Assembly: GCA_011322625.1 (NCBI GenBank)
Contig: DRMH01000022.1
Coordinates: forward strand, 1 to 35,192
DNA: 35,192 nucleotides
Origin: Thermosulfurimonas dismutans
GTDB taxonomy: Bacteria > Desulfobacterota > Thermodesulfobacteria > Thermodesulfobacteriales > Thermodesulfobacteriaceae
Direction: 5' to 3'
Both the position numbers and the translations under genes were made by a program. A model generated the notes under the pieces. It was not told where the DNA came from, did not search any database, and worked only from the letters and a program-made list of their open reading frames with translations. Below, in pieces: positions 16,707 to 25,021 of this stretch. How positions within the stretch are numbered: position 1 is the stretch's first letter; each line of letters opens with the position of its first letter.

Positions 16707-18128
16707 GTGAAAAGTTATCCCAAGTCCAAGATCGTGGCCACCATAGGCCCGGCCTCAAGCTCCCCCCGAACCCTGCAACGCATGATCCAGGCCGGGGCAA
16801 GCATCGCCCGCCTCAATCTAGCCCACGGGACCCCCGAACTCCACGAAGGTTACATCGCCTCCATACGCGCTGCGGCCCGAGCCGCAGGCAGGAGGGTGGC
16901 CATCCTGGCCGATCTCCCCGGCCCCAAGATCCGGGTGGGGGTGCTTCCTCGGGAACCTCTGGAACTCAAAAAGGGCATCCGGGTCTTTCTGGTACCGCGG
17001 GAACAAACCGATGATCCCCGCACCATCCCCATTCCTCTTCCGGGTCTTCTGGAGGTGCTGCAGCCCCGACATTCCGTTTATCTCAACGACGGTCTTATTC
17101 AGTTGATGGTGGAAGAGATTTCCGGAGGCCGAGCCCGGGCCAGAGTGGTGGTGGGAGGAGAGCTCTTTTCGCACAAGGGGGTCAATTTCCCGGGGATAAA
17201 CCTGGGGCTCTCCCCCTTTACCGAGGAAGATCAACGCCTTATGGCCTTTGCCCTGGCCCACGGAGTGGAGGCCATAAGTCTTTCCTTTGTGGAGGGCCCG
17301 GAGGACGTCCGTCGGGCCCGGGAGTATGCCCGTTCGCTGGGCTATTCTCCTTTCCTCATCGCCAAGATCGAACGTGCTCAGGCGGTAAAAAATTTCTCCG
17401 CCATTCTGGAGGAAGCCGATGGAATCATGATCGCGCGAGGGGACCTGGGGGTGGAAATCCCCATTGAGGAGATTGCGGTGGTCCAGAAAACCCTCATCGA
17501 AAAGGCCAACCTGGCCGGAAAGGTGGTGATCACGGCCACCCAGATGTTGAAATCTATGACCCACAATCGGCGTCCCACCCGGGCGGAGGTTACGGATGTG
17601 GCCAACGCCATCCTCGACGGTACGGATGGCCTCATGCTCTCCGAGGAAACCGCCGCCGGGCTCTACCCGGTGGAGGCGGTAAAGATGATGGCCCGCATCG
17701 CCCGCATCACCGAAAAGGAAAGAAAATACTTCCCGGTTCGGGAAAACATCCTGCCCTCCCTGCATAAAGGGAAGATCAGCCTGGACGACGTCCTTTCTCT
17801 GGATGTTTTTACCACGGTGGAGCATTTGAAGGTAAAGGCGGTGATCATTCCTACGGACACCGGAACCACCGCCACCAAGGTGGCCCGTTTCCGTCTGCCG
17901 GTCTGGATTTATGCCTTCAGTCCTCATGAATCCACCTGCCAGCGGTTACTTTTTTATTACGGGGTTCATCCGGTTCTCCTTACGGAGAGTCTCAGCGACT
18001 GGCAGGGGTTCGCCCTCCACTGGTTGCGCAAAAATGTGCTTAAGGAGGGCCTCATCGTCTCCCTGCAGCGCACCTTTCTGGGCTCATACCAGAGCTATCG
18101 TCTGGAGCTCATAGAACTGGAAAGATGA
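16707..18128 (+). CDS. pyk: Pyruvate kinase
   Basis: 473 residues, the normal bacterial length. It has KIVATIGPASSSPRTLQRMIQAG at the start, substrate-site Arg in ARLNLAHGT (usual form RLNFSHG), and the B domain from about 70 to 165. The signature FLIAKIERAQAVKNFSAILEEADGIMIARGDLGVEIP contains catalytic Lys220, and ITATQMLKSM follows. The C-terminal allosteric-type domain is present from about 360. It makes ATP and pyruvate from ADP and phosphoenolpyruvate in the cytoplasm. The start is GTG at 16707, 7 bases after GGAGGGGG. It is separated by 58 bases from the efflux operon and no clear terminator lies between, so read-through is possible. Confidence 0.96.
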   Translation: MKSYPKSKIVATIGPASSSPRTLQRMIQAGASIARLNLAHGTPELHEGYIASIRAAARAAGRRVAILADLPGPKIRVGVLPREPLELKKGIRVFLVPREQTDDPRTIPIPLPGLLEVLQPRHSVYLNDGLIQLMVEEISGGRARARVVVGGELFSHKGVNFPGINLGLSPFTEEDQRLMAFALAHGVEAISLSFVEGPEDVRRAREYARSLGYSPFLIAKIERAQAVKNFSAILEEADGIMIARGDLGVEIPIEEIAVVQKTLIEKANLAGKVVITATQMLKSMTHNRRPTRAEVTDVANAILDGTDGLMLSEETAAGLYPVEAVKMMARIARITEKERKYFPVRENILPSLHKGKISLDDVLSLDVFTTVEHLKVKAVIIPTDTGTTATKVARFRLPVWIYAFSPHESTCQRLLFYYGVHPVLLTESLSDWQGFALHWLRKNVLKEGLIVSLQRTFLGSYQSYRLELIELER

Positions 18129-18129
18129 G

Positions 18130-18735
18130 TCAATACTTTTTGATCTTCTGACAGACCACGCCTATAATTTCGTGTTCCGGGGTCAATTCCGCCCCGGGGT
18201 ATCGGGGATTCAGGGAACAGAGGAACCGTTTCTCGCCACAGACGTGGAACTGTCTCAGGACCGCTTCCTCTCCCCGGCGCACCACCACGAAAGATCCCGG
18301 AACGGGTTCGCGCGTCGGATCCACCACCACAATGTCCCCCTCGGCAAATTCGGGTTCCATGGAGTCGTCGGGTACCCGGAGGGCAAAGGCCCGCCGACTG
18401 GTGGGAATAACCTCCACCCAGTCCCATTCTTCGGGCACGTGATCCGCCACCCCGAAGGCCTCTCCGTGGACCTCCAGGCCCCTCCGGATCCAGTCCCAGG
18501 GGACCACCGGAACCTTCTCCACCTTTTTAATTTCCAGCCCTGCGGCGGAGGCCACCTCCTCAAAAGGGACCCCCAGGCCCCGGGCCAGTTTTCGCAGGGT
18601 TTCCACCTTGGGATGACGCTCCCCCCTCTCAAGGAGGCGAATATACTTCTCGGAGAGCCCGCTCCTTTTGGCCAGCTGATTTATGGAAAGCCCGGCCTCC
18701 TCCCGCTTTCGGCGCACCCATTCTCCGAAGGTCAT
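18130..18735 (-). CDS. XRE-family regulator with S24 (LexA/CI-like) C-terminal domain
   Basis: 201 residues. An N-terminal helix-turn-helix of the XRE type (about 1-65: LSINQLAKRSGLSEKYIRLLERGERHP) is joined by a linker to an S24 peptidase-like domain (about 110-200). Ser125 in VPDDSMEPEFAEGDIVVVDP fits the catalytic serine. The partner lysine, expected in a 'xVxVKRx' strand, appears to be Arg161 in EAVLRQF, so self-cleavage is doubtful. It may be a phage-type repressor or a stress regulator that uses the S24 fold only for dimerisation. It converges on pyk with one base between the stops and diverges from proC, with an inverted repeat in the shared upstream region. Confidence 0.88.
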   Translation of the reverse strand: MTFGEWVRRKREEAGLSINQLAKRSGLSEKYIRLLERGERHPKVETLRKLARGLGVPFEEVASAAGLEIKKVEKVPVVPWDWIRRGLEVHGEAFGVADHVPEEWDWVEVIPTSRRAFALRVPDDSMEPEFAEGDIVVVDPTREPVPGSFVVVRRGEEAVLRQFHVCGEKRFLCSLNPRYPGAELTPEHEIIGVVCQKIKKY

Positions 18736-18896
18736 GGTTTCTTCCCGCCCCTGTCCTATCCAAAAAGTTCATCCTTGACAATTTCGGACTTTTGTCCGAG
18801 AATATCCTCCGGGGTGGAAAAGGGGGCTTCCCTCGGCGCCTTAAATCCCTCGAGGGGAACTTGTCATAAACCGGAGGGCGGGTAAGCTAAGCCTGA
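18736..18896. promoter_or_regulatory. Divergent upstream region of the S24-type regulator and proC
   Basis: 161 bases. TTGACA (18775-18780) with GAGAAT 17 bases on forms a rightward promoter candidate. The same bases read leftward give TTGTCA, a -35 candidate for the regulator gene. A second rightward element, TTGTCA (18861-18866) with TAAGCT (18883-18888), ends only 8 bases before the proC ATG. No ribosome site precedes that ATG at normal spacing (GGAGGG is about 18 bases away). Confidence 0.45.
18784..18799. promoter_or_regulatory. Inverted repeat, candidate operator of the S24-type regulator
   Basis: Perfect arms TCGGAC and GTCCGA with a TTTT spacer lie between the -35 (18775) and -10 (18798) of the rightward promoter candidate and just upstream of the leftward one. 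A bound repressor would block both promoters. The encoded XRE-type protein is the likely ligand, by position only. Confidence 0.5.
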
Positions 18897-19724
18897 ATGT
18901 CTAAAGAGGTCAAGCGGTTAAAGCTGGGTTTTATCGGTGGGGGTCGAATGGCCGAGGCCCTGATAAAGGGGCTTCTGGCCTCGAAAAAGATATCCCCTGC
19001 GGCCATCTCGGTTTCGGTCCCCTCCGAAGGGCGTCGGGAGTATCTTCGCACCACGTACGGGGTTACCACCCTTTTCGACAACCCGGAGGTAGTCAGGAAA
19101 AATCCGGTGGTGGTCCTGGCGGTAAAACCCCAGGTGGCTCCTTCGGTATTGAAGGAGGTCCGGGAGGCGGTAAAGGAAAGAGGGCCCCTTCTCCTTTCGG
19201 TCGTGGCCGGTCTCACCCTGGCTCGCATGGCCGAACTCCTGGGAGGATATTCCCGAATCATAAGGATAATGCCCAACACCCCGGCCCTGGTCCTTTCCGG
19301 GGTGAGTGCCATCTGCGGGGGGGAGGAGGCCCGGGAGGAGGATCTGGAGCTGGCCGACCAGATCTTTTCCCTTCTGGGCGAAGTGCTTCGGGTGCCGGAG
19401 TCCCTGTTTGATGCCGTAACCGGTCTTTCCGGAAGCGGTCCGGCCTATGTCTTCGCCTTCATCGAGGCCCTGGTGGACGGGGGAGTGAAAGAGGGGCTTC
19501 CCCGGGAGGTAGCCGAAAAGCTTGCCGTGGGCACGGTTCTGGGAGCAGCCAAACTCATGCGGGAGACCGGGGAGAATCCCTACGCCCTCAAGGCCATGGT
19601 TACTTCCCCGGGGGGCACCACCATTGCCGGTCTTAAGGTGCTGGCGGAAAGGGGATTTCACGGAGCAGTGATGGAGGCAGTGGCCGCGGCCACCAGGCGT
19701 TCACGGGAGCTCTCCGGTGGCTAA
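18897..19724 (+). CDS. proC: Pyrroline-5-carboxylate reductase
   Basis: 275 residues. The N-terminal Rossmann motif GFIGGGRMAEALIKGLL binds NADPH. AVKPQ, IIRIMPNTPALVLSGVSAI, TGLSGSGPAYVFAFIEALVDGGVKEGLPRE and VTSPGGTTIAGL are the P5CR family signatures in order. The enzyme performs the last step of proline synthesis in the cytoplasm. Its stop overlaps the GTG of rlmE by 8 bases, so the two genes are co-transcribed. It has no good ribosome site; a -10-like TAAGCT close to ATG suggests a leaderless message. Confidence 0.96.
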   Translation: MSKEVKRLKLGFIGGGRMAEALIKGLLASKKISPAAISVSVPSEGRREYLRTTYGVTTLFDNPEVVRKNPVVVLAVKPQVAPSVLKEVREAVKERGPLLLSVVAGLTLARMAELLGGYSRIIRIMPNTPALVLSGVSAICGGEEAREEDLELADQIFSLLGEVLRVPESLFDAVTGLSGSGPAYVFAFIEALVDGGVKEGLPREVAEKLAVGTVLGAAKLMRETGENPYALKAMVTSPGGTTIAGLKVLAERGFHGAVMEAVAAATRRSRELSGG

Positions 19725-20313
19725 AGGCAAAAATCCCTGGGCGGACCATTATACACGAAAGGCCCGGGAGGAGGGGTTTGCGGCCCGTTCGGTCTATAAG
19801 CTCAGGGAAGCCCAGGAAAAATATCGGCTTCTCCGCCCCGGGGATCGGGTCCTGGATCTGGGTTGTGCTCCCGGGGCCTGGAGCCAGTACGCCCTCAGGA
19901 TTGTGGGCCCCCGGGGGCTGGTGGTGGGGGTGGATCTTAGTCCGGTAAAACTCTCGGCTCCCAATTTCGTTTTTCTTCAAAGGGACGTCTTTGAACTCCG
20001 GCCCGAGGAACTCCGGGCTCTGGCTCCGGAGGGTTTCCAGGTAATCCTCAGCGACATGGCTCCCAAGACCACCGGGGATCGCTCCGGAGATCATTTTCGC
20101 TCTCTGGCCCTGGCCCGACGCGCCCTGGAGCTGGCCCGGGAGCTCCTTCTTCCCGGCGGGTATTTTATGATTAAGGTCTTTGAGGGGGAACGATTTCCCC
20201 TCTTTCGCAAAGAGGTCGAGGAGTACGCTCAACAGAAGGTCCGTATCTTCCGCCCCAAAAGCACGCGTAGCCGGAGTCGCGAAATTTTTTTGATAGGTCA
20301 GCGAAAAAATTAG
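19717..20313 (+). CDS. rlmE: 23S rRNA 2'-O-ribose methyltransferase RlmE (FtsJ)
   Basis: 198 residues. The SAM motif is LDLGCAPGAWSQYA. The K-D-K-E catalytic tetrad is visible as Lys28 (SVYKL), Asp113 (LSDMAPKTTG), Lys153 (MIKVFEGE) and Glu189 (SREIFLIG). In E. coli the enzyme methylates U2552 of 23S rRNA in the large ribosomal subunit. GTG at 19717 with GGGAG about 8 bases upstream is the start that gives a full-length family protein. Confidence 0.94.
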   Translation: MAKGKNPWADHYTRKAREEGFAARSVYKLREAQEKYRLLRPGDRVLDLGCAPGAWSQYALRIVGPRGLVVGVDLSPVKLSAPNFVFLQRDVFELRPEELRALAPEGFQVILSDMAPKTTGDRSGDHFRSLALARRALELARELLLPGGYFMIKVFEGERFPLFRKEVEEYAQQKVRIFRPKSTRSRSREIFLIGQRKN

Positions 20314-20318
20314 GGTTA

Positions 20319-20347
20319 TTGACTTTTATGAAGGCCATGGATATACC
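20319..20347 (+). promoter_or_regulatory. Sigma70-type promoter candidate for the diguanylate cyclase gene
   Basis: TTGACT (20319-20324), a 17-base spacer, then TATACC (20342-20347). It lies in the 63-base gap after rlmE and about 30 bases before the next ATG. Confidence 0.5.
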
Positions 20348-20376
20348 TTCAAAAAGCCAAACTCAGGATCAGAGGT

Positions 20377-22128
20377 ATGGAAACAGCATGCCTCCGTTTT
20401 AAATTTTTAAGGCCTCTTAACTGGATTCTAAACCGGAGTCTCTTCTGGAAAGTCGGTTTTATCATCGGGGTATGCGTCCTGGTCAACAGTCTGATCGCCT
20501 TTTATTTCTTTACCAAACTAAACTTTCTGGGGCGTCATCTGGAACAGGCCCCCTTTTATTCCTATAAGACCCTGGTGCAGGAGGGGCTCCGTCTTCTCCA
20601 GAAGGAGGAGGCCCTGCCTCCCGACTCTCCGCGGAGGTTACTCCTCCGGGAGAAAATCAGAGAACTGGCCAGGGTAGGGCTTAAAGGGGGCACCTTTGAG
20701 GGGGAAAACGGCCTCACCATTCAAATCCTTCGTCCGGTCACCTATCCCCCGGCCCGACAGGCCCTGCAAAGAATCCTGAAACATCCCGAAGGCCCGGGGG
20801 TTCGAGCGGCTCTGGAGACGGTCCTTTCCTGGGTCCAGAAAGAGGAAGATCGGTTCCTGCACGAGCTGGAAAATCTTTCCCGAAGACTGGGGAATCTCTA
20901 CATCCTTCTCTTCATTGTCCTGGCCGTATTCCTGATCTGGGGAGCGGTGGGTTTTCTCTTTATGGTCAAGTTCCCGCTGGATCGGATCGCCGGCCAGCTG
21001 GATCGGCTCCTCAAACACGGGGATGAAAGCTGCGCCGAGGATGTGGAGGAATGTGTGGTCAAGCACTACGCCAAGGATGAAATCGGGGTGGTAGCAGAGA
21101 AGGTAAACGAACTGGTCCGGTATTTTGCCGATCTGGCCATATTTAAACACACCATAGAAGAGGATCAGAATCCCGAGGAGGTCTATTATCGCCTGGCCGA
21201 GGTCTTCCGGGAAAAACTGGAACTCCCGGTCTTTGCCCTTTACGAGGTCTCCAATTCCCAGAACACCATGCGTCCGGTGGTCCTCTCTCAGCCCGATCTC
21301 GAGGTCAACGCGGAGAAGTTCTTTAACGCCAATCTATGTCGAGCCAAAAGAACCGGACACGTGGTAAGCTCGCTGGAATACCCGGGGGTGTGCCGGCTCT
21401 TCCTCCATCCCGACGAATGTGAACACTACTGTGTGCCTTTCATGAGCGGCGGGCTCTGTATCGGAATAGCCCAGATCTTTCTCCCTAAGGGGATGGCGAC
21501 CCGCAAGATGAAACACATCAAGGAAAAATTGCGCACCGCCGAGCGCTACATCGCCGAGGCCGTTCCGGTGCTGGAGGCCAAACGCTACGCCCAGTCCCTG
21601 CGCGAGCAGACCCTCAAGGATCCCCTCACCGGGCTTTACAATCGCCGGTTCCTGGAGGAGGCCCTGGACAATCTGGTCGCCGGTGTTCTCCGGCGCAAAA
21701 CCGTGCTGGGGATCCTCATGGCGGATCTGGATTACTTCAAGTCCGTCAACGACAAATACGGACACGACGTAGGAGACAGGGTCCTGCGGGAGACCGCCGA
21801 GATCCTGAAGAAAAACGTACGCTCCTCGGATCTGGTGGTGCGGTTCGGAGGAGAGGAATTCCTCATCCTCTTGGTGGATGTCCGGAGCGGGGAGTCCGAA
21901 AAGATCGCCGAAAAATTACGGGCGGCGGTGGAAACCCATCAATTCGAAACCCCCAAAGGGCTCATCCGGCGTACCATTTCCATAGGCGTAAGCGAATTCC
22001 CCACCGATGCCCAGGGTATCTGGGAAGCCATCAAGTACGCGGACGTAGCCCTCTACAAGGCCAAGGAGGCCGGACGTAATCGCGTGGTGCGATTCACCCC
22101 GGACATGTGGCCCTCCGAGGAATATTAA
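20377..22128 (+). CDS. Membrane-bound diguanylate cyclase with Cys-rich GAF-like sensor domain
   Basis: 583 residues. Helix 1 spans about 25-46, a periplasmic region about 47-172, helix 2 about 173-196, then a HAMP-like linker. A GAF-like domain (about 250-395) carries Cys321, Cys339, Cys348, His350, Cys352 and Cys361. The C-terminal GGDEF domain (about 415-575) has LTGLYNRRFLE, the active site GGEEF at 491-495, and an inhibitory-site RxxD at 482-485, exactly five residues before it, so product inhibition is expected. It should make cyclic di-GMP from GTP at the inner membrane. The clustered cysteines suggest redox, metal or Fe-S sensing. It is apparently a single-gene unit with its own promoter. 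Confidence 0.92.
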   Translation: METACLRFKFLRPLNWILNRSLFWKVGFIIGVCVLVNSLIAFYFFTKLNFLGRHLEQAPFYSYKTLVQEGLRLLQKEEALPPDSPRRLLLREKIRELARVGLKGGTFEGENGLTIQILRPVTYPPARQALQRILKHPEGPGVRAALETVLSWVQKEEDRFLHELENLSRRLGNLYILLFIVLAVFLIWGAVGFLFMVKFPLDRIAGQLDRLLKHGDESCAEDVEECVVKHYAKDEIGVVAEKVNELVRYFADLAIFKHTIEEDQNPEEVYYRLAEVFREKLELPVFALYEVSNSQNTMRPVVLSQPDLEVNAEKFFNANLCRAKRTGHVVSSLEYPGVCRLFLHPDECEHYCVPFMSGGLCIGIAQIFLPKGMATRKMKHIKEKLRTAERYIAEAVPVLEAKRYAQSLREQTLKDPLTGLYNRRFLEEALDNLVAGVLRRKTVLGILMADLDYFKSVNDKYGHDVGDRVLRETAEILKKNVRSSDLVVRFGGEEFLILLVDVRSGESEKIAEKLRAAVETHQFETPKGLIRRTISIGVSEFPTDAQGIWEAIKYADVALYKAKEAGRNRVVRFTPDMWPSEEY

Positions 22129-22132
22129 GGCA

Positions 22133-22192
22133 CCTCCTTGCTAGTCGGGGATTCTAAGGGTTAAGTATGGGGGAAGTGTTCGGGCAAGGAGG
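22133..22192 (+). promoter_or_regulatory. Inverted repeat that can bury the ileS ribosome site
   Basis: CCTCCTTGC (22133-22141) is perfectly complementary to GCAAGGAGG (22184-22192), which contains the ileS Shine-Dalgarno sequence 9 bases before ATG 22202. The loop would be 42 bases. There is no T-run, so it is not a terminator, and no T-box motif is present. Confidence 0.5.
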
Positions 22193-22201
22193 GTATAGCT
22201 T

Positions 22202-25021
22202 ATGGACTGGAAGGACACGCTGAATCTCCCGCGCACCGATTTTCCCATGAAGGGTAAACTCCCCCAGCGGGAACCCGAATTCCTGAAATTCTGGGAGGAT
22301 CTCCGCCTCTACGAAAAACTGGAGCAGCGCGAGGGCCCGGTGTTTATCCTTCACGATGGTCCTCCTTACGCCAACGGCCATATTCACATGGGCACGGCCT
22401 TAAACAAGATCCTCAAAGACATCATCCTCAAGAGCCGGAGGATGATGGGCTACCGGGCCCCCTTCGTTCCGGGCTGGGATTGTCACGGTCTTCCCATAGA
22501 AATAAACGTGGAACGGGAATTGAAAGTCCGGCGGGGGGAACTGCCCAAAAACGAGATTCGCAGACACTGCCGTTCCTATGCCCAGCGGTTCGTGCACATC
22601 CAGAAGGAGGAATTCCGGCGCCTGGGGGTCCTCGGGGACTGGGACCATCCCTATCTCACCATGAGTCCGGAATACGAGGCCACCATCGCCCGGGAGTTCG
22701 TCCGGTTTCTCTCCTCGGGTCAGGTTTACCGGCGCAAGAAACCGGTGTACTGGTGCATCCATTGCCTGACCGCCCTGGCCGAGGCGGAGGTGGAATATTA
22801 TCCTCACCGCTCCCCCTCCATCTATGTAAAGTTTCCCCTGGCCGAGGATGCCCTGGCGGTACTGGGGCTTTCGGAACCGGCAGCCATCCTCATCTGGACC
22901 ACCACTCCCTGGACCCTTCCGGCCAACCTGGCCGTGGCCCTGCATCCCGAGTTCGATTACCTGGTGGTCCGGTGGGCCGGGGAGGAACCCCTCCTCCTGG
23001 CCGAGGGCCGACTTTCGGCCCTATGCGCGGAACTCGGGCGGGATCTGCCGGAGATCCTGCTCCGGATCAGGGCCCAGGATCTGGAAAACAAACACGCCTA
23101 CCATCCCTTTTACGCCCGGAAAAGCCGTCTCATCCTGGCCGACTATGTTACCCTTGAGGCCGGAACCGGCTGCGTGCACATCGCCCCCGGGCACGGAGAG
23201 GAAGACTACGAAAGCGGTCTCCGTTACGGTCTGGAGGTCTATTCCCCGGTGGACGACCAGGGGAACTTTCTTCCGGAGGTGGAGTTCTTCGGGGGTAAGA
23301 ACATCTTTTCAGCCAATCCGGAAATCGTGGAACTTTTACAGCGGAAAGGGCGTCTGCTCCTGGCCCGGGAGATAGAACACAGCTATCCCCATTGCTGGCG
23401 CTGCAAAAAACCGGTCATCTTTCGGGCCACCGAACAGTGGTTCATCTCCATGGAGGCCCAAGATCTGCGCGAAAAGGCCCTTGAGGCCATCGATCGGGTC
23501 CGCTGGATCCCCCGCTGGGGAAGGGAGCGCATCCGGGGAATGGTGGAGAAACGCCCCGACTGGTGTCTCTCCCGACAGAGGGCCTGGGGGGTGCCGGTCA
23601 CGGTGTTCACCTGCCGGAAATGCGGGGAAATCCTGCGGGAGGAAAAATACTATCAAAAGGTCCTGGAAATCTTCCGGGAGCAGGGGGCGGATCCCTGGTT
23701 CGAGCTTCCGGCCTCGGAACTCCTTCCCCCGGATACCCGCTGTCCGAAATGCGGCGGCACCGAATTCCGCAAGGAGGAAGATATCCTGGACGTATGGTTC
23801 GACTCCGGGGTCTCCTTTGCCGCGGTGCTGGAACAACGTCCGGAACTGGGGTTCCCGGCGGATCTCTATCTGGAGGGCTCGGATCAGCATCGGGGCTGGT
23901 TCCAGAGTTCCCTCCTGTGTGCGGTGGGAACCCGGGGAGTGCCTCCTTATAAGGCGGTCCTTACCCACGGATTCGTGGTGGATGGCCAGGGTCGCAAGAT
24001 GTCCAAAAGCCTGGGGAACGTGATCCATCCCCAGGATATCGTGGATCAACACGGGGCGGAGATCCTGCGTCTGTGGGTGGCCTCGGAGGATTATCGCGAA
24101 GACATACGCCTTTCCCAGGAGATCCTGCGGCGTCTGGTGGAGGCCTACCGAAAGATCCGGAACACCGGACGATACCTGCTGGGGGTCCTCTACGATTTTG
24201 ACCCCCGAAAACACTATCTTCCCTGGGAGAAACTTCCGGAATTCGAACGCTACATCCTGGCCCGTCTGGCTCAACTCATCCGACGGGTACGTCGGGCTTA
24301 CGAGGATTACGAATTTCACCTGGTGGTCCAGGAGATTCATCGTTTCTGTGTGGTGGAGGTCTCCTCGCTCCTTATTGATATCAACAGGGATCGACTTTAC
24401 TGCGAACATCCGGAGAGCCCCCTGCGGCGGGCGGCCCAGACCGTGCTCTACGAGGTTCTGGAGGCTCTGACCCGTCTTCTGGCCCCCATCCTCTCCTTTA
24501 CCAGCGAGGATTTCTACCGGCATTACCCCTTTCCGCGGGAGGCCGAAAGCGTGCATCTGCTCTCCTTTCCGGAGATTCGCTGGCCCGAACCCGCGCAGGA
24601 TTTCCTGAAACGATGGGAAAAATTGCTCCTTCTTCGAGGGGAAATAACCCGGGCCCTGGAGAAGGCCCGCAAGGAAACGGAACTTATAGGCAGCCCGCTC
24701 GAGGCCCAGGTCCTGGTTCGCCCCTCGGAAGATCTGGAGGAGTTTTTTACCCCCGAAGACTGGTGGGCCTATTTCACCCTCGTGTCCGATTTTCGAAAGG
24801 TAAAGGACCTTCCCGCACCCGGGGAAAGGGAGGTCCTTTACCACAGCGAGGAGGTAGAGGGGCTTTCCCTTCTGGTGCGCCGGGCTCCGGGAAACAAATG
24901 TCAACGTTGCTGGCAATGGAAGGAGGAGGTGGGAAGGGATCCGGAATTTCCGGGGCTCTGCGCCCGCTGTATTCAGGTGGTGCGTCGTCTCCAGGAGGAG
25001 GGACGCTTTGCGAAGGCCTGA
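22202..25021 (+). CDS. ileS: Isoleucyl-tRNA synthetase
   Basis: 939 residues, the usual bacterial size. The class I HIGH motif appears as GPPYANGHIHMG (about 53-64) and KMSKS is at 599-603. The editing domain has WTTTPWTLPANLAVALHP and GTGCVHIAPGHGEEDY. Near 530-560 is an extra CxxC pair (CRKCG and CPKCGG) before DVWFDSGVSFA. A C-terminal zinc finger uses Cys900, Cys903, Cys920 and Cys923. It charges tRNA-Ile in the cytoplasm. The gene heads a unit with lspA and a membrane protein gene, the stop overlapping lspA by 14 bases. ileS-lspA is a common bacterial pairing. Confidence 0.97.
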   Translation: MDWKDTLNLPRTDFPMKGKLPQREPEFLKFWEDLRLYEKLEQREGPVFILHDGPPYANGHIHMGTALNKILKDIILKSRRMMGYRAPFVPGWDCHGLPIEINVERELKVRRGELPKNEIRRHCRSYAQRFVHIQKEEFRRLGVLGDWDHPYLTMSPEYEATIAREFVRFLSSGQVYRRKKPVYWCIHCLTALAEAEVEYYPHRSPSIYVKFPLAEDALAVLGLSEPAAILIWTTTPWTLPANLAVALHPEFDYLVVRWAGEEPLLLAEGRLSALCAELGRDLPEILLRIRAQDLENKHAYHPFYARKSRLILADYVTLEAGTGCVHIAPGHGEEDYESGLRYGLEVYSPVDDQGNFLPEVEFFGGKNIFSANPEIVELLQRKGRLLLAREIEHSYPHCWRCKKPVIFRATEQWFISMEAQDLREKALEAIDRVRWIPRWGRERIRGMVEKRPDWCLSRQRAWGVPVTVFTCRKCGEILREEKYYQKVLEIFREQGADPWFELPASELLPPDTRCPKCGGTEFRKEEDILDVWFDSGVSFAAVLEQRPELGFPADLYLEGSDQHRGWFQSSLLCAVGTRGVPPYKAVLTHGFVVDGQGRKMSKSLGNVIHPQDIVDQHGAEILRLWVASEDYREDIRLSQEILRRLVEAYRKIRNTGRYLLGVLYDFDPRKHYLPWEKLPEFERYILARLAQLIRRVRRAYEDYEFHLVVQEIHRFCVVEVSSLLIDINRDRLYCEHPESPLRRAAQTVLYEVLEALTRLLAPILSFTSEDFYRHYPFPREAESVHLLSFPEIRWPEPAQDFLKRWEKLLLLRGEITRALEKARKETELIGSPLEAQVLVRPSEDLEEFFTPEDWWAYFTLVSDFRKVKDLPAPGEREVLYHSEEVEGLSLLVRRAPGNKCQRCWQWKEEVGRDPEFPGLCARCIQVVRRLQEEGRFAKA

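Noticed and set aside
22129-22201. T-box riboswitch before ileS
   Set aside because: The gap is only 73 bases, has no T-box consensus segment and no terminator. The inverted repeat is reported as a ribosome-site hairpin instead.
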